Origin: Pseudomonas mendocina
Lineage (GTDB): Bacteria; Pseudomonadota; Gammaproteobacteria; Pseudomonadales; Pseudomonadaceae
Direction: 5' to 3'
NCBI GenBank assembly: GCA_037482215.1
Contig: CP148074.1
Span: 1,178,001 to 1,242,000 of the forward strand
DNA length: 64,000 nt
Shown: positions 47,582-59,318 of the stretch, one piece after another
Position numbering within the stretch: position 1 is the first letter of the stretch
How the letters are laid out: each line of letters begins with the position of its first letter
Position numbers and translations under genes: made by a program
Notes under the pieces: generated by a model
What the model was told of the DNA's origin: nothing
What the model saw: the letters and a program-made list of their open reading frames with translations, nothing else
Databases searched by the model: none

Positions 47582-49510
47582 TTGAACGACATGGCAAAGA
47601 ATCTGGTCCTGTGGCTGATCATCGCCGCCGTTTTGGTCACGGTGATGAACAATTTCTCCAGCTCCGGGGAATCTAACAAGCTGAATTACTCTGAGTTCAT
47701 TCAGCAAGTTCAAACCGGTAGCGTTAAGCGCGTGACGGTGGATGGCTTCATCATCAGCGGTACACGCGTAGATGGCTCTGCGTTCGAGACCGTGCGTCCG
47801 GCTATTCAGGATAACGGCCTGATCAAAGACCTGATGGACAATAACGTTGAAATCGTTGGTAAGCAGCCTGAACAGCAGAGCATCTGGACTCAGCTGTTGG
47901 TGGCCAGCTTCCCGATTCTCGTCATTATCGCTGTGTTCATGTTCTTCATGCGCCAGATGCAGGGTGGTGCAGGTGGTAAAGGCGGCCCGATGAGCTTCGG
48001 GAAAAGTAAGGCGCGCCTGTTGTCAGAGGACCAAGTGAAAACCACTTTTGCGGACGTTGCCGGCTGCGACGAGGCAAAAGAGGAAGTCAGCGAGTTGGTA
48101 GAGTTTCTGCGCGATCCGGGCAAATTCCAGCGCTTGGGTGGCCGCATCCCGCGTGGCGTATTGATGGTCGGCTCGCCAGGCACGGGTAAAACTTTGTTGG
48201 CAAAGGCTGTTGCTGGCGAAGCAAAAGTACCGTTCTTCACCATTTCCGGTTCAGACTTTGTGGAAATGTTTGTGGGTGTCGGTGCTTCCCGTGTGCGTGA
48301 CATGTTTGATCAGGCAAAAAAACACGCGCCTTGCATCATCTTTATCGATGAAATTGACGCCGTTGGTCGCCATCGTGGTGCTGGCATGGGCGGTGGTCAT
48401 GATGAGCGTGAGCAGACTCTTAACCAGTTACTGGTGGAGATGGATGGTTTCGAAATGAATGACGGCATTATTGTTATCGCCGCCACTAACCGTCCGGATG
48501 TGCTCGATCCAGCGTTACTTCGCCCAGGTCGCTTCGACCGTCAAGTTGTAGTGGGGCTGCCGGATATCCGCGGTCGCGAACAAATCCTCAACGTGCATAT
48601 CCGTAAAGTGCCTGTGGGTGAAGATGTTGAGCCCGCTGTGATTGCACGTGGTACGCCTGGTTTCTCAGGTGCCGATTTGGCTAACTTGGTGAACGAGGCT
48701 TCGCTGTTTGCGGCACGCGCCGGTAAACGCCTCGTTGAAATGAAAGAGTTTGAGCTGGCAAAAGACAAGATCATGATGGGCGCAGAGCGCAAAACCATGG
48801 TTATGTCTGATAAGGAAAAGCTCAACACTGCGTACCACGAAGCTGGCCATGCCATCGTCGGTCGCCTGGTGCCTGAGCATGACCCGGTTTATAAAGTGTC
48901 CATTATTCCCCGTGGTCGCGCGCTGGGTGTAACCATGTTCCTGCCGGAAGAAGATCGCTACAGCCTCAGCAAGCGCGCACTTACCAGCCAGATTTGCTCA
49001 CTGTTTGGTGGTCGGATTGCCGAAGAAATGACTTTGGGCTTCGACGGTGTTACTACCGGCGCATCTAACGACATTATGCGTGCCACTCAGTTGGCCAAAA
49101 ACATGGTCACCAAGTGGGGCTTGTCCGAAAAGCTTGGGCCGCTGATGTATGCCGAGGAGGAGGGGGAGGTCTTCTTGGGGCGCAGCATGGGTAGCCAGCA
49201 GAGTAATGTGTCGGCAGAAACGGCCAAAATGATCGACGAAGAAGTTCGTAGCATCATCGATAGCTGCTACGACACAGCCAAACGCCTGCTCGTTGAGAAT
49301 CGCGATAAGCTGGATGCGATGGCTGAAGCGCTGATGAAGTATGAAACGATTGATACTGAACAGATCGACGACATCATGAATGGAGTGCCGGTACGCGAGC
49401 CTAAGGGTTGGCAGGGTGGCAACGGTTCTTCTGGTGGTACGCCATCTGCACCGGTTGAAGCTGTTGAGACTCCTGAGAAGCCTATAGGTGGCCCTGCCGC
49501 CGAGCACTAA
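47582..49510 (+). CDS. ftsH: ATP-dependent zinc metalloprotease FtsH
   Basis: Inner-membrane AAA+ protease of 642 aa that degrades regulatory and damaged membrane proteins. Membrane helices are at about 8-24 and 105-124, with a periplasmic loop between. Walker A is GSPGTGKT at 197-204, followed by the second region of homology in [18 protein letters not shown]. The zinc site is HEAGH at 419-423. The C-terminal tail is glycine-rich. The start is TTG at 47582 with GAGGG at good distance; ATG at 47591 (MAKNLVLW) is possible and lacks a close ribosome-binding site. Confidence 0.97.
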   Translation: MNDMAKNLVLWLIIAAVLVTVMNNFSSSGESNKLNYSEFIQQVQTGSVKRVTVDGFIISGTRVDGSAFETVRPAIQDNGLIKDLMDNNVEIVGKQPEQQSIWTQLLVASFPILVIIAVFMFFMRQMQGGAGGKGGPMSFGKSKARLLSEDQVKTTFADVAGCDEAKEEVSELVEFLRDPGKFQRLGGRIPRGVLMVGSPGTGKTLLAKAVAGEAKVPFFTISGSDFVEMFVGVGASRVRDMFDQAKKHAPCIIFIDEIDAVGRHRGAGMGGGHDEREQTLNQLLVEMDGFEMNDGIIVIAATNRPDVLDPALLRPGRFDRQVVVGLPDIRGREQILNVHIRKVPVGEDVEPAVIARGTPGFSGADLANLVNEASLFAARAGKRLVEMKEFELAKDKIMMGAERKTMVMSDKEKLNTAYHEAGHAIVGRLVPEHDPVYKVSIIPRGRALGVTMFLPEEDRYSLSKRALTSQICSLFGGRIAEEMTLGFDGVTTGASNDIMRATQLAKNMVTKWGLSEKLGPLMYAEEEGEVFLGRSMGSQQSNVSAETAKMIDEEVRSIIDSCYDTAKRLLVENRDKLDAMAEALMKYETIDTEQIDDIMNGVPVREPKGWQGGNGSSGGTPSAPVEAVETPEKPIGGPAAEH

Positions 49511-49518
49511 GGTTAGAC

Positions 49519-50370
49519 ATGTCCGTTGCTGTAACTTCCAACCGGCTGCCTTGTGGCAGCCGGTTTCTTGATTTAGGGCGCCCGCATGTAATGGGTATCC
49601 TTAATGTCACGCCTGATTCCTTTTCTGACGGTGGCCGCTTTTCACAGATTGATGCGGCATTGCGCCATGCAGAATCGATGTGTCGAGCTGGCGCAACACT
49701 GATTGATGTCGGAGGGGAATCGACTCGTCCTGGGGCGCGTCATGTTTCTGCATTAGAAGAGCTTGAGCGCGTTGCGCCAGTGGTGGAGGCTATTGCTGCT
49801 GAGCTGGATGTCATTATTTCGGTTGATACGTCCACGCCGGCTGTTATGCGCGAAGCTGCACGACTGGGGGCCGGATTGATCAATGATGTTCGTTCTCTGC
49901 AGCGCGATGGTGCACTGGATGCTGTCGCTGATACGGCGCTTCCTGTGTGTCTAATGCATATGCGTGGCGAGCCCGACAGTATGCAGTCCAACCCTCAGTA
50001 CGCAGATGTGCTGGTTGAGGTTCGTGATTTTTTGTCTGAGCGTATGGCGGCCTGTGCGAAGGCCGGTATTCCGGATGAGCGGATTATTCTTGATCCCGGG
50101 TTTGGGTTTGCTAAGACGCTGGAGCACAATCTTTCCCTTTTTAGGCGGATGGACGCTCTGCATGAGCTGGGGCGGCCTCTACTCGTGGGTGTTTCGCGTA
50201 AAAGCATGATCGGTAAGGTGCTGGCTAATGAAATTGGCGAGCGTCTTTATGGCAGTCTTGCACTGGCTGCGTTGGCGGTGGCAAAAGGAGCGCACATCAT
50301 ACGGGTGCATGATGTTGCAGAAACAATGGACGTTGTCCGGATGATTGCTGCAGTTCAAGCGGCAGAATAA
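49519..50370 (+). CDS. folP: Dihydropteroate synthase
   Basis: Folate-pathway enzyme of 283 aa joining the pterin pyrophosphate to p-aminobenzoate; it is the target of sulfonamides. Signature blocks are [16 protein letters not shown] (about 24-39), [35 protein letters not shown] and [15 protein letters not shown]. The TIM barrel is complete. ATG lies nine bases after the ftsH stop. It forms an operon with ftsH upstream and glmM downstream, the arrangement found across many Gammaproteobacteria. Confidence 0.97.
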   Translation: MSVAVTSNRLPCGSRFLDLGRPHVMGILNVTPDSFSDGGRFSQIDAALRHAESMCRAGATLIDVGGESTRPGARHVSALEELERVAPVVEAIAAELDVIISVDTSTPAVMREAARLGAGLINDVRSLQRDGALDAVADTALPVCLMHMRGEPDSMQSNPQYADVLVEVRDFLSERMAACAKAGIPDERIILDPGFGFAKTLEHNLSLFRRMDALHELGRPLLVGVSRKSMIGKVLANEIGERLYGSLALAALAVAKGAHIIRVHDVAETMDVVRMIAAVQAAE

Positions 50371-50384
50371 GAAAGGGGTGGAAA

Positions 50385-51722
50385 ATGGGTAGAAAATATT
50401 TTGGAACTGACGGTATTCGTGGTCGCGTCGGTGACTTCCCAATTACTCCTGACTTTATGCTTAAGCTTGGTTGGGCAGCGGGGATGGCGTTCCGCAAACA
50501 GGGCAAATGCAGAATTCTAATCGGTAAGGACACCCGTATATCTGGCTATATGTTTGAGTCCGCACTCGAGGCAGGGCTTTCTGCTGCAGGTGCGGATGTA
50601 ATGCTGTTGGGGCCGATGCCGACTCCAGCGATCGCTTATTTGACACGCACCTTTCATGCTGAGGCGGGTATCGTCATCAGTGCTTCGCACAATCCGCACC
50701 ACGATAACGGAATCAAATTCTTCTCCGGGCAGGGCACCAAGCTGCCTGATGAAATTGAATTGATGATTGAAGAACTGCTGGATTCGCCGATGACGGTGGT
50801 TGAGTCTGAGCAGCTGGGTAAAGTCTCCCGGATTGTGGATGCGGCAGGTCGTTATATCGAGTTCTGTAAAGGGAGTGTACCGACGGGTACCAGCTTTGCT
50901 GGGCTGAAGGTTGTTCTAGATTGTGCCAATGGTGCGGCATATAAAGTGGCCCCGAGTGTATTTAGAGAGCTTGGGGCTAGCGTTACTGTTCTTTCCGCCG
51001 AGCCAAATGGCCTGAATATCAACGATCGCTGCGGTTCAACACATATTGAAGCGTTACAGTCTGCCGTCCTGGCGCAGCATGCAGATTTAGGGATTGCTTT
51101 CGATGGTGATGCTGACCGTGTATTGATGGTTGATCACTCTGGGGCAGTTGTTGATGGGGATGAGCTGCTCTTCATTATTGCGCGCGATATGCATGAGCGC
51201 GGAAAGCTTCAGGGTGGGGTCGTCGGTACTTTGATGAGCAATCTTGGCCTCGAATTAGCGTTGGCTGATTTGGGTGTGCCATTTGTTCGCGCCAAGGTTG
51301 GAGATCGCTACGTGATTGCTGAGCTGCTTGAGCGTGGTTGGCTGATCGGTGGCGAAAACTCTGGGCATTTGGTTTGCTTCCAGCATACGACCACTGGGGA
51401 TGCGATTATTGCAGCTCTGCAGGTCCTGATGGCGCTTAAGCGTCGCGGTCAGACACTGGGTGAGGCTCGACTAGGTATGCGTAAGTGTCCGCAGGTGCTA
51501 GTGAATGTTCGCTACTCGGGGGCACATGATCCGTTGGAGCATCCGGCGGTTAAGGATGCGAGCGCTCGGGTGACAGACGCCATGGCTGGTAAGGGGCGTG
51601 TCTTGTTGCGCAAATCCGGCACGGAGCCGCTGGTTCGAGTAATGGTCGAAGGTGACGATGAAGGGCAGGTGCGTGGTTATGCCGAGAGTCTCGCCAAAGT
51701 AGTTACTGATGTATGTGCTTGA
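50385..51722 (+). CDS. glmM: Phosphoglucosamine mutase
   Basis: A 445-aa enzyme converting glucosamine-6-phosphate to glucosamine-1-phosphate for UDP-GlcNAc, peptidoglycan and LPS. The phospho-serine is S101 in [15 protein letters not shown]. The metal loop is [12 protein letters not shown], the sugar-binding loop GGENSGH and the phosphate loop [26 protein letters not shown] precedes the ATG, 14 bp after folP. Confidence 0.97.
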   Translation: MGRKYFGTDGIRGRVGDFPITPDFMLKLGWAAGMAFRKQGKCRILIGKDTRISGYMFESALEAGLSAAGADVMLLGPMPTPAIAYLTRTFHAEAGIVISASHNPHHDNGIKFFSGQGTKLPDEIELMIEELLDSPMTVVESEQLGKVSRIVDAAGRYIEFCKGSVPTGTSFAGLKVVLDCANGAAYKVAPSVFRELGASVTVLSAEPNGLNINDRCGSTHIEALQSAVLAQHADLGIAFDGDADRVLMVDHSGAVVDGDELLFIIARDMHERGKLQGGVVGTLMSNLGLELALADLGVPFVRAKVGDRYVIAELLERGWLIGGENSGHLVCFQHTTTGDAIIAALQVLMALKRRGQTLGEARLGMRKCPQVLVNVRYSGAHDPLEHPAVKDASARVTDAMAGKGRVLLRKSGTEPLVRVMVEGDDEGQVRGYAESLAKVVTDVCA

Positions 51723-51787
51723 TTTTACTTGCCAGTTATAAAAGCTTTGAGTAATATCTGCGGCCTCTTTGACCGACGAGGTAAAGC

Positions 51788-52543
51788 ATGCGTCGCCCAA
51801 TGGTAGCTGGTAACTGGAAAATGTACGGTACCCGCGCTAGCGTCGCAGAGCTGATTGGTGGTCTTAACCAGCAGGCTTTGCCCGCTGGGGTGGATGTAGC
51901 AGTGTTTCCTGTATATGTACATCTTGAGCAGGCTCATCATGGGCTTAAAGCTAAGGGTGTTGCAATTGGGGCGCAGAATTGTGCATTCCAATATGAGCAG
52001 GGGGCCCTTACTGGCGAGGTCTCCTCGGGTCAGTTGGCGGATCTAGGCTGTGGCTTTGTTCTGGTTGGTCACTCGGAGCGGAGATCTATTCTCGGTGAGA
52101 GTGACGAGTTGATCTGCAAGAAGTTTGCAGCAACCCAGGCAGCAGGGCTGGTGCCTGTTCTCTGTGTAGGCGAGACGCTTGATCAGCGTAATGCTGGTGA
52201 GACGTTAGCTGTTGTGTCTGCGCAGTTGGAAGCTGTTGTCGGTGTGTTGGGGGTGGGTGTGCTGGCTAATGCAGTCATCGCCTATGAGCCAGTCTGGGCT
52301 ATTGGGACTGGTCTAACTGCTACACCGCAGCAAGCCCAGGAGGTTCATGCCAATATTCGTTCGCAAATAGCGGCGAGGGATGAAGCTTTAGCGGGTGGTG
52401 TGAGAATTCTTTATGGTGGAAGTGTTAAAGCCGCCAATGCTGCCGAACTTTTCGGTATGCCAGATATAGATGGGGGGCTTGTAGGTGGTGCCTCTCTGAA
52501 TGCGGATGAGTTCGGTGCGATTTGTCGCGCCGCAGGAAGCTAA
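51788..52543 (+). CDS. tpiA: Triosephosphate isomerase
   Basis: Glycolytic TIM-barrel enzyme of 251 aa interconverting DHAP and GAP. Catalytic residues are K11 (GNWKMYG), the histidine of LVGHSERR and the glutamate of [11 protein letters not shown]; the C-terminal phosphate loop is [10 protein letters not shown] and [22 protein letters not shown] precedes the ATG. Its stop lies five bases before the secG start, and the secG ribosome-binding site is inside its last codons. Confidence 0.97.
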   Translation: MRRPMVAGNWKMYGTRASVAELIGGLNQQALPAGVDVAVFPVYVHLEQAHHGLKAKGVAIGAQNCAFQYEQGALTGEVSSGQLADLGCGFVLVGHSERRSILGESDELICKKFAATQAAGLVPVLCVGETLDQRNAGETLAVVSAQLEAVVGVLGVGVLANAVIAYEPVWAIGTGLTATPQQAQEVHANIRSQIAARDEALAGGVRILYGGSVKAANAAELFGMPDIDGGLVGGASLNADEFGAICRAAGS

Positions 52544-52548
52544 AAAAA

Positions 52549-52941
52549 ATGCTGGAAACAGTAATTGTTGTTCTTCATCTGCTGGCTGCAATTGGTGTTG
52601 TACTGCTGGTTTTGCTGCAGCAGGGTAAGGGTGCTGATGCAGGTGCATCGTTTGGTGCAGGTGCTTCGGCAACTGTGTTTGGTAGCCAAGGTAGCTCTAC
52701 CTTTTTGAGTCGAGTTACTGCTATACTGGCAACCGCTTTTTTCATTACTAGCTTGGGTTTAGGCTATTTTGCTAAAGAGAAATCTGATGTAATCTCTCAG
52801 CAAGGATTACCTGATCCGGCAGTGTTGGAAGTGAAGAAAGAAGCTGCACCGGTTGTTGAGGATGTCCCGGTTCTTGAAGCGCAAAAACCTGCTCAAGAAG
52901 CTCAAGATGTACCTCAGTCTGAAGATGCAGGCAGTAAGTAA
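52549..52941 (+). CDS. secG: Preprotein translocase subunit SecG
   Basis: A 130-aa accessory subunit of the SecYEG channel. Two membrane helices (about 2-21 and 51-70) flank the conserved loop [26 protein letters not shown]. The C-terminal tail is a long acidic Ala/Pro/Glu-rich extension, as in other Pseudomonas. ATG at 52549 follows AGGAAG located in the tpiA 3' end. The tRNA-Leu gene follows 22 bp later. Confidence 0.95.
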   Translation: MLETVIVVLHLLAAIGVVLLVLLQQGKGADAGASFGAGASATVFGSQGSSTFLSRVTAILATAFFITSLGLGYFAKEKSDVISQQGLPDPAVLEVKKEAAPVVEDVPVLEAQKPAQEAQDVPQSEDAGSK

Positions 52942-52963
52942 GGTTTAGGTTTCAAACGATTTT

Positions 52964-53049
52964 GCCGAGGTGGTGGAATTGGTAGACACGCTACCTTGAG
53001 GTGGTAGTGGCCATAGGCTGTAGGGGTTCGAGTCCCCTCCTCGGTACCA
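52964..53049 (+). tRNA. tRNA-Leu (GAG)
   Basis: An 86-nt type II tRNA. The acceptor stem is GCCGAGG / CCTCGGT with encoded CCA at 53047-53049. The anticodon stem CTACC / GGTAG encloses the loop TTGAGGT, giving anticodon GAG, which reads CUC and CUU. A long variable arm and the T-arm loop GGTTCGAGTCC complete the cloverleaf. It sits between secG and rimP as in P. aeruginosa. Confidence 0.96.
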
Positions 53050-53054
53050 ATCTA

Positions 53055-53086
53055 CAAGAAGGCCCGCAGTTTGCGGGCCTTCTTGT
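53055..53086 (+). terminator. tRNA-Leu terminator
   Basis: A 14-bp perfect stem CAAGAAGGCCCGCA / TGCGGGCCTTCTTG with a three-base loop starts five bases after the tRNA CCA. The T tract is short. Confidence 0.8.
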
Positions 53087-53099
53087 TACTGGGCTTAGA

Positions 53100-53129
53100 T
53101 TGACCCTCCTTTGTCTTGGGTCGTATAAT
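53100..53129 (+). promoter_or_regulatory. Sigma-70 promoter of the rimP-nusA-infB leader
   Basis: TTGACC, an 18-base spacer and a perfect TATAAT predict transcription from about 53136. It lies between the tRNA terminator and two further terminators, about 205 bases before rimP. Confidence 0.75.
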
Positions 53130-53224
53130 CCCTAAATCAGTTTTAATGTGGGATATGGCAATTTAGGTTGTTCCAAGGGTTTACCCTGAGACTGGATTCC
53201 GGTCACCGCATTGAATTGCAAAGG

Positions 53225-53246
53225 AGCCCCTCGATAGGGGCTTTTT
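53225..53246 (+). terminator. First leader terminator before rimP
   Basis: AGCCCCT-CGAT-AGGGGCT followed by TTTTT. A transcript from the 53100 promoter ending here would be about 110 nt, either an attenuated leader or a small RNA. Confidence 0.8.
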
Positions 53247-53291
53247 GCTAGCTGAGTCATAGCTTTTCCAGCTTCTATAGCTGGTTTGACG

Positions 53292-53313
53292 ATGGGCGTT
53301 TCGCCCATTTTTT
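53292..53313 (+). terminator. Second leader terminator before rimP
   Basis: ATGGGCG-TTT-CGCCCAT followed by a T-rich tract, 29 bases before the rimP start. It would terminate transcripts that escape the first terminator. Confidence 0.8.
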
Positions 53314-53341
53314 ATTTTTACAGCATGCGCGAGGGCTTCAA

Positions 53342-53803
53342 GTGTCGAGCAAGCTAGAACAGTTGCAGGCCATGGTGGCCCCGGTTATCGAAGCACTTGG
53401 CTACGAGTGTTGGGGGGTCGAGTTCCTGTCGCAGGGACGACATTCTCTGCTTCGAATTTATATTGATAAACAACCCGATGGCGTGGTTATTGATGATTGC
53501 GAGATCGTCAGTCGCCAAGTCAGCGCTGTACTGGATGTAGAGGATCCGATTACCTCTGAGTACACGCTTGAGGTGTCATCGCCAGGCATGGACAGACCAC
53601 TGTTCACGCTTGAACAGTTTGCTTCCCACGCGGGTGAGCAAGTGAAGATCAAGTTGCGCTCTCCTTTTGAGGGGCGGCGTAACTTCCAGGGGCTTCTTCG
53701 TGGTGTCGAAGAGCAGGATGTAGTGGTGCAAGTGGATGACCACGAGTTTCTGTTGCCGATCGAAATGATCGACAAGGCCAACATTATCCCAAGGTTTGAC
53801 TGA
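53342..53803 (+). CDS. rimP: Ribosome maturation factor RimP
   Basis: A 153-aa factor needed for 30S subunit maturation. The N-terminal alpha/beta domain has [22 protein letters not shown] and [18 protein letters not shown]; the block [15 protein letters not shown] is the family hallmark. The C-terminal SH3-like domain ends [17 protein letters not shown]. The start is GTG at 53342 with GAGGG at six bases. It is the first gene of rimP-nusA-infB-rbfA-truB-rpsO-pnp. Confidence 0.96.
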   Translation: MSSKLEQLQAMVAPVIEALGYECWGVEFLSQGRHSLLRIYIDKQPDGVVIDDCEIVSRQVSAVLDVEDPITSEYTLEVSSPGMDRPLFTLEQFASHAGEQVKIKLRSPFEGRRNFQGLLRGVEEQDVVVQVDDHEFLLPIEMIDKANIIPRFD

Positions 53804-53850
53804 GACGCGGATCCCGCGGATCCAACGGATTGCGAAAGGCGAGGCGTACG

Positions 53851-55332
53851 ATGAGCAAAGAAGTACTGCTGGTTGTTGAGTCGGTATCCAACGAAAAGGG
53901 TGTACCGGCAGGCGTTATTTTTGAGGCCCTGGAGCTTGCTCTGGCCACTGCTACAAAGAAGCGTTTTGAGGACGAGGTCGATCTGCGTGTGGTGATCAAT
54001 CGCCACAATGGTAGCTACGAGACCTTCCGCCGCTGGACAGTAGTGGATGACAGTAATTTTGATGACCCTGCACATCAGGTCACTGTTGATATGCCTCGCG
54101 CCATGGAAGCGAAGGCTAAACTGGGGGATGTGCTCGAAGAGCAGATTGAATCCATTGAGTTTGGTCGAATCGCTGCGCAAACCGCTAAGCAAGTGATCGT
54201 ACAGAAGGTCCGTGAGGCCGAGCGTGCTCAGGTTGTTGACGCCTATCGTGAGCGGCTGGGTGAAATTATCTCCGGGACGGTCAAGAAGGTTACGCGTGAT
54301 AGCGTAATTGTTGATCTTGGCAACAATGCAGAGGCCTTGCTGGCACGTGAGGACATCATTTCCCGCGAGACCTTCCGTGTTGGTGTACGCCTGCGTGCAC
54401 TGTTGAAAGAAATTCGTACAGAGAATCGTGGTCCTCAGCTGATCCTTTCCCGTACTGCGCCTGAAATGCTGATTGAGTTGTTCCGCATTGAGGTACCGGA
54501 AATTGCTGAAGGCCTGATCGAAGTCATGGGGGCGTCCCGTGACCCGGGTTCGCGGGCCAAATTGGCCGTGCGTTCTAAAGATAAGCGCATCGATCCGCAA
54601 GGTGCCTGTATTGGTATGCGTGGTTCCCGCGTGCAAGCCGTTTCCGGTGAGCTGGCGGGTGAGCGTGTAGACATTGTGCTGTGGGATGAAAACCCGGCGC
54701 AATTTGTGATCAACGCCATGTCGCCGGCAGAAGTTGCCGCGATCATCGTCGATGAAGATGCCCATGCTATGGACATCGCGGTTGCTGCAGACAACTTAGC
54801 CCAGGCCATTGGTCGTGGAGGTCAGAATGTTCGCCTAGCCAGTCAGTTGACTGGCTGGACCCTGAACGTGATGACTGAGGCTGATATTCAGGCTAAGCAG
54901 CAGGCAGAAACCGGCGACATCCTTCAGTGCTTCATTGATGAACTCGGGGTGGATGAAGAACTGGCGCAGGTGTTGGTCGAAGAGGGCTTTACTAGCCTGG
55001 AAGAAATTGCCTATGTGCCGATGGAAGAAATGCTCAGCATCGACGGTTTCGACGAAGATATCGTGACCGAGCTGCGCGCCCGCGCTAAAGATCGTTTGCT
55101 GACTAAAGCCATCGCCAATGAGGAGAAACTGGCAGATGCCCACCCAGCCGACGACTTGCTCGCCCTCGAGGGGATGGATAAGGCACTTGCCCATGAACTG
55201 GCGGTGCGCGGCGTAATCAACCGCGAAGACCTGGCCGAGCAGTCTATTGATGATCTGCTCGATATCGAAGGTATCGACGAAGAGCGAGCTGGCAAGTTGA
55301 TCATGGCCGCTCGAGCCCATTGGTTCGAGTAA
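53851..55332 (+). CDS. nusA: Transcription termination/antitermination factor NusA
   Basis: RNA-polymerase-binding protein of 493 aa controlling pausing, termination and antitermination. Domains in order: N-terminal domain (1-130), S1 (about 135-200, [21 protein letters not shown]), KH1 and KH2 ([18 protein letters not shown] and [18 protein letters not shown]), and two C-terminal helix-hairpin acidic repeats (from about 365). ATG at 53851 follows GGCGAGG. In E. coli NusA autoregulates its operon through leader terminators, so the serial terminators upstream of rimP here may serve the same purpose. Confidence 0.97.
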   Translation: MSKEVLLVVESVSNEKGVPAGVIFEALELALATATKKRFEDEVDLRVVINRHNGSYETFRRWTVVDDSNFDDPAHQVTVDMPRAMEAKAKLGDVLEEQIESIEFGRIAAQTAKQVIVQKVREAERAQVVDAYRERLGEIISGTVKKVTRDSVIVDLGNNAEALLAREDIISRETFRVGVRLRALLKEIRTENRGPQLILSRTAPEMLIELFRIEVPEIAEGLIEVMGASRDPGSRAKLAVRSKDKRIDPQGACIGMRGSRVQAVSGELAGERVDIVLWDENPAQFVINAMSPAEVAAIIVDEDAHAMDIAVAADNLAQAIGRGGQNVRLASQLTGWTLNVMTEADIQAKQQAETGDILQCFIDELGVDEELAQVLVEEGFTSLEEIAYVPMEEMLSIDGFDEDIVTELRARAKDRLLTKAIANEEKLADAHPADDLLALEGMDKALAHELAVRGVINREDLAEQSIDDLLDIEGIDEERAGKLIMAARAHWFE

Positions 55333-55361
55333 GCGCTGTAGCGGCCTGAGGAGAGGAATGC

Positions 55362-57884
55362 ATGACGCAAGTCACGGTTAAAGAACTGGCCCAAGTGGTC
55401 AATACTCCGGTTGAGCGTCTGTTGCAGCAAATGAGTGAAGCGGGTTTGCCGCACACTAAAGCTGAACAGACGGTCACCGATAGTGAGAAGCAGGCCTTGT
55501 TGGCCCATCTCAAAAGTAGTCATGGTGATAAGGTGGAAGAGCCGCGCAAGATTACCCTGCAGCGCAAAACTACCAGTACGTTACGTGTAGCAGGTAGCAA
55601 GACCATCAGTGTTGAAGTGCGCAAGAAAAAGACATTCGTCAAGCGCAGTGCTGAAGAGCTTGAAGCAGAAAAACAGCGTGAGCTGGCCGAGCAGCGTGCC
55701 GCTGCTGAAGCCGCTGAAGCAGAACGCGCCCGTATCAAGGCTGAAGAAGAGGCTAAGCGTCGCGAGGCAGAGGAAGCTGAGCGTGCTGCGGCTAAGCAGG
55801 CTGAACCAGTTGCGGCTGAGGCTCCAGTTGTTGAGTCCCCAGCTGTTGTTGTGGATGAAGTACCTGAAGTTGTTGCGCCTGTAGTTGAAGAGCGCAAGAA
55901 GGATGATTCCCGCCGTGCTGAAAAAGGCCGTAATGACGATGCAGATCGTCGTGGTGGCGAGCGCAAAGCGGCTCAGCATCGTCCTTCGGTTAAAGAAAAG
56001 GCGCCAGCTCCGCGCGTAGCCCCACGTACTATCGACGAAGAAAGCGATGGCTTCCGTCGTGGTGGCCGTGGTGGCAAGGCTAAGCTGAAAAAGCGCAACC
56101 AACATGGTTTCCAGAACCCAACTGGCCCGATCGTTCGTGACGTGGTGATTGGCGAAACCATTACCGTTGGTGAGTTGGCGCAGCAGATGTCTGTGAAGGC
56201 TGCTGAAGTCATCAAGTTCATGTTTAAGCTGGGTACCCCGGTAACCATTAACCAAGTTCTGGATCAGGAAACTGCCCAGTTGGTTGCTGAGGAACTGGGG
56301 CACAAGGTCAAGCTGGTTAGCGATAACGTGCTTGAAGAGCAGCTGGCTGAGTCCCTCAAAATTGAGGGTGAGGCTATTGCCCGTGCACCGGTTGTTACCG
56401 TTATGGGTCACGTTGACCACGGTAAGACCTCGCTGCTCGACTACATACGTCGTGCCAAGGTAGCTTCCGGTGAGGCTGGTGGTATTACTCAGCACATCGG
56501 TGCTTACCACGTAGAAACTGATCGCGGCATGATCACGTTCCTCGACACTCCGGGTCACGCGGCGTTCACCGCTATGCGTGCCCGTGGTGCCAAGGCCACC
56601 GACATCGTGATTCTGGTTGTGGCTGCTGACGATGGTGTCATGCCGCAAACTCAAGAAGCGGTACAGCATGCTAAAGCAGCTGGTGTGCCGATCGTTGTTG
56701 CAATCAACAAGATCGACAAGCCTGAAGCGAATCCGGACAACATCAAGAACGGCTTGGCGGCCCTTGATGTGATCCCGGAAGAGTGGGGCGGTGATGCGCC
56801 ATATATCCCTGTCTCTGCTAAGCAGGGTACCGGTATTGATGAACTGCTTGAAGCTGTTCTGCTGCAAGCTGAGGTTCTCGAACTGAAGGCCATGCCATCC
56901 ATTCCAGGTCGTGGTGTTGTTGTTGAATCACGCCTTGATAAAGGCCGTGGTCCGGTTGCAACCGTGCTGGTACAGGACGGTACTCTGCGCCAGGGTGACA
57001 TGGTGTTGGTTGGCTCCAACTATGGCCGTATCCGTGCCATGCTGGACGAAAACGGCAAGACCATCAAAGAAGCTGGTCCGTCGATCCCGGTCGAGATCTT
57101 GGGTCTTGACGGTACTCCAGATGCTGGTGACGACATGACTGTGGTTGCCGACGAGAAGAAAGCGCGTGAAATCGCTCTGTTCCGTCAAGGCAAGTTCCGC
57201 GAGGTCAAGTTGGCCCGTGCGCAGGCTGGCAAGCTTGAGAATATCTTTGAGACCATGGGTCAAGAAGAGAAGAAAACCCTCAACATCGTCCTTAAGGCCG
57301 ACGTGCGTGGTTCTCTGGAAGCGTTGCAAGGCTCGCTCAGCAATCTGGGTAATGACGAAGTTCAAGTTCGCGTCGTAGCGGGCGGTGTAGGTGGTATCAC
57401 TGAGTCTGATGCCAACCTGGCTCTGGCTTCGAATGCTGTTCTGTTCGGCTTCAACGTGCGTGCTGATGCAGGTGCTCGTAAGATCGTCGAGCAAGAAGGT
57501 CTGGATATGCGTTACTACAACGTAATCTACGACATCATTGAGGACGTGAAGAAAGCCCTCACCGGCATGCTCGGCAGTGATGTTCGCGAGAACATTCTGG
57601 GTGTTGCTGAAGTTCGTGACGTATTCCGCTCGCCGAAGTTCGGTGCGATTGCCGGTTGCATGGTGATCGAAGGTACTGTGTACCGTAACCGTCCGATTCG
57701 CGTTCTGCGTGAAGACGTGGTGATCTTCGAAGGTGAGCTTGAGTCGCTGCGCCGCTTCAAAGACGATGCTTCCGAAGTCCGTAATGGGATGGAATGTGGT
57801 ATCGGCGTGAAGAGCTACAATGACGTCAAGGTCGGTGACAAGATCGAAGTCTTCGAGAAAGTCCAGGTGGCTCGCAGCCTGTAA
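55362..57884 (+). CDS. infB: Translation initiation factor IF-2
   Basis: GTPase of 840 aa that brings fMet-tRNA to the 30S subunit. The N-terminal subdomain ([20 protein letters not shown]) is followed by a long charged, Ala/Glu-rich linker (about 95-250). The G domain begins near 349 with [12 protein letters not shown], then DTPGHAAF and the NKID motif. Domains II to IV complete the C-terminus, with initiator-tRNA binding at the end. An internal start for a shorter isoform is possible but I cannot point to one firmly. It lies 29 bp after nusA. Confidence 0.98.
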   Translation: MTQVTVKELAQVVNTPVERLLQQMSEAGLPHTKAEQTVTDSEKQALLAHLKSSHGDKVEEPRKITLQRKTTSTLRVAGSKTISVEVRKKKTFVKRSAEELEAEKQRELAEQRAAAEAAEAERARIKAEEEAKRREAEEAERAAAKQAEPVAAEAPVVESPAVVVDEVPEVVAPVVEERKKDDSRRAEKGRNDDADRRGGERKAAQHRPSVKEKAPAPRVAPRTIDEESDGFRRGGRGGKAKLKKRNQHGFQNPTGPIVRDVVIGETITVGELAQQMSVKAAEVIKFMFKLGTPVTINQVLDQETAQLVAEELGHKVKLVSDNVLEEQLAESLKIEGEAIARAPVVTVMGHVDHGKTSLLDYIRRAKVASGEAGGITQHIGAYHVETDRGMITFLDTPGHAAFTAMRARGAKATDIVILVVAADDGVMPQTQEAVQHAKAAGVPIVVAINKIDKPEANPDNIKNGLAALDVIPEEWGGDAPYIPVSAKQGTGIDELLEAVLLQAEVLELKAMPSIPGRGVVVESRLDKGRGPVATVLVQDGTLRQGDMVLVGSNYGRIRAMLDENGKTIKEAGPSIPVEILGLDGTPDAGDDMTVVADEKKAREIALFRQGKFREVKLARAQAGKLENIFETMGQEEKKTLNIVLKADVRGSLEALQGSLSNLGNDEVQVRVVAGGVGGITESDANLALASNAVLFGFNVRADAGARKIVEQEGLDMRYYNVIYDIIEDVKKALTGMLGSDVRENILGVAEVRDVFRSPKFGAIAGCMVIEGTVYRNRPIRVLREDVVIFEGELESLRRFKDDASEVRNGMECGIGVKSYNDVKVGDKIEVFEKVQVARSL

Positions 57885-57904
57885 GCTATAGCCGCTCTAT
57901 GCAG

Positions 57905-57934
57905 CGCCCGGTCCCGCTTCCGCGAGGCCGGGCG
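57905..57934 (+). other. Hairpin between infB and rbfA
   Basis: CGCCCGG and CCGGGCG flank a 16-base GC-rich loop. There is no T run, so it is more likely an RNA processing or stability element than a terminator. Confidence 0.5.
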
Positions 57935-57992
57935 TTTGCCGCTTATAAGTCCACAGCATTTTCAGGCTGTGCGATGAATGAAGGTAATCGAA

Positions 57993-58397
57993 ATGGCCAA
58001 AGAATTTAGCCGCGCCCAGCGCATCGGTGATCAAATTCAGCGTGAACTAGCGCAATTGATCCGTATGGAAGTCAAAGACCCACGTCTGGGTGGTCTGGTT
58101 ACCGTGACCGCTGTTGATGTAAGCCGAGACGGCAGTCATGCCAAGGTCTTTGTGACTGTTATGGGCGGAGAGATTGAGGAGAACCCAGAAGCGCTTGCGC
58201 AAAGCATGAAAGTGCTGAATGACGCCAGCGGCTTCCTGCGTATGCAGCTGGGGCGAGTGATGAAGCTCCGTAGCGTGCCGAGTCTGCGTTTTTATTACGA
58301 CGAAAGCGTTGTCCGTGGTGCTCAGCTTTCGGCTCTTATTGAGCGGGCTGTCAGTGAAGATCGTCAGCATGGCGATGGTGCTGAGTCCAAGGAGTAA
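57993..58397 (+). CDS. rbfA: 30S ribosome-binding factor RbfA
   Basis: A 134-aa KH-fold protein that binds immature 16S rRNA and supports late 30S assembly and cold adaptation. It has the blocks [18 protein letters not shown] (about 5-22), [22 protein letters not shown] and [28 protein letters not shown] at 57993 ([10 protein letters not shown]) has AAGG at eight bases; a start five codons earlier is less likely. It is part of the rimP to pnp run. Confidence 0.95.
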   Translation: MAKEFSRAQRIGDQIQRELAQLIRMEVKDPRLGGLVTVTAVDVSRDGSHAKVFVTVMGGEIEENPEALAQSMKVLNDASGFLRMQLGRVMKLRSVPSLRFYYDESVVRGAQLSALIERAVSEDRQHGDGAESKE

Positions 58398-58400
58398 GCG

Positions 58401-59318
58401 GTGGCACAGGTTAAGCGTATTCGCCGTTCTGTTGACGGCATCATTCTTCTCGATAAGCCCCGTGGCTTTAGCTCCAACGCTGCATTGCAAAAAGTACGTT
58501 GGTTGCTAAATGCTGAGAAAGCTGGGCACACCGGTAGTCTGGATCCTCTGGCGACAGGTGTGTTGCCATTGTGCTTTGGTGAAGCCACAAAGTTCTCACA
58601 GTACCTGTTGGATGCTGACAAGGGCTATGAAACGCTGATGCAGTTAGGTGTCACCACTAATACTGCAGATGCTGAAGGGGAGGTGCTTGAGCGCCGCCCT
58701 GTTACCGTTGGTCGCACTGAGATTGAGGCGCTGCTGCCGGGTTTTCGTGGTGAAATCAGTCAGATACCTCCGATGTACTCGGCACTCAAACGCGATGGGC
58801 AGCCTCTTTATAAGCTCGCTCGTGCAGGTGAGGTAGTGGAGCGTGAGCCGCGTTCTGTTACTATTAGCCGGCTGGAACTGCTCAGTTGTGAAGGTGACCA
58901 GGTTCGTCTGGCTGTAGATTGCAGCAAAGGAACCTACATTCGTACGCTAGTCGAGGACATCGGGCGAGAATTAGGCTGTGGGGCGCATGTAGCAGAGCTG
59001 CGTAGAACCAAAGCCGGTCCGTTTGATTTACAGCGCACAGTGACCCTTGAAGAGCTTGAGCGGGTACATGCTGAGGGCGGTAATGAAGCTGTTGATCAGT
59101 TTCTGCTCCCTGTAGACAGCGGTTTGCAAGATTGGCCGCTGCTTAGCTTTACAGAACACAGTTCGTTTTACTGGCTGCAAGGCCAGCCAGTTCGCGCTAC
59201 GGATGCTCCCAAGTATGGGATGGTTCGGGTGCAAGATCATAACGGTCGCTTCCTGGGTATAGGGGAAGTGACTGATGACGGGCGCATTGCGCCACGTCGA
59301 CTTATTCGGTCTGCATGA
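58401..59318 (+). CDS. truB: tRNA pseudouridine-55 synthase TruB
   Basis: A 305-aa enzyme isomerising U55 in the T-loop of elongator tRNAs. The catalytic aspartate is D48 in [41 protein letters not shown] and the [19 protein letters not shown] block follow, and a C-terminal PUA domain is present. The start is GTG at 58401, three bases after the rbfA stop, with AAGGAG overlapping the end of rbfA. Confidence 0.96.
   Translation: MAQVKRIRRSVDGIILLDKPRGFSSNAALQKVRWLLNAEKAGHTGSLDPLATGVLPLCFGEATKFSQYLLDADKGYETLMQLGVTTNTADAEGEVLERRPVTVGRTEIEALLPGFRGEISQIPPMYSALKRDGQPLYKLARAGEVVEREPRSVTISRLELLSCEGDQVRLAVDCSKGTYIRTLVEDIGRELGCGAHVAELRRTKAGPFDLQRTVTLEELERVHAEGGNEAVDQFLLPVDSGLQDWPLLSFTEHSSFYWLQGQPVRATDAPKYGMVRVQDHNGRFLGIGEVTDDGRIAPRRLIRSA

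Noticed and set aside
53458..54765. A 435-codon minus-strand frame across rimP and nusA
   Set aside because: It overlaps two clear essential genes and has no domain or ribosome-binding site.
55581..56867. A 428-codon minus-strand frame inside infB
   Set aside because: It lies opposite the charged linker and G domain of IF-2 and is explained by codon bias.
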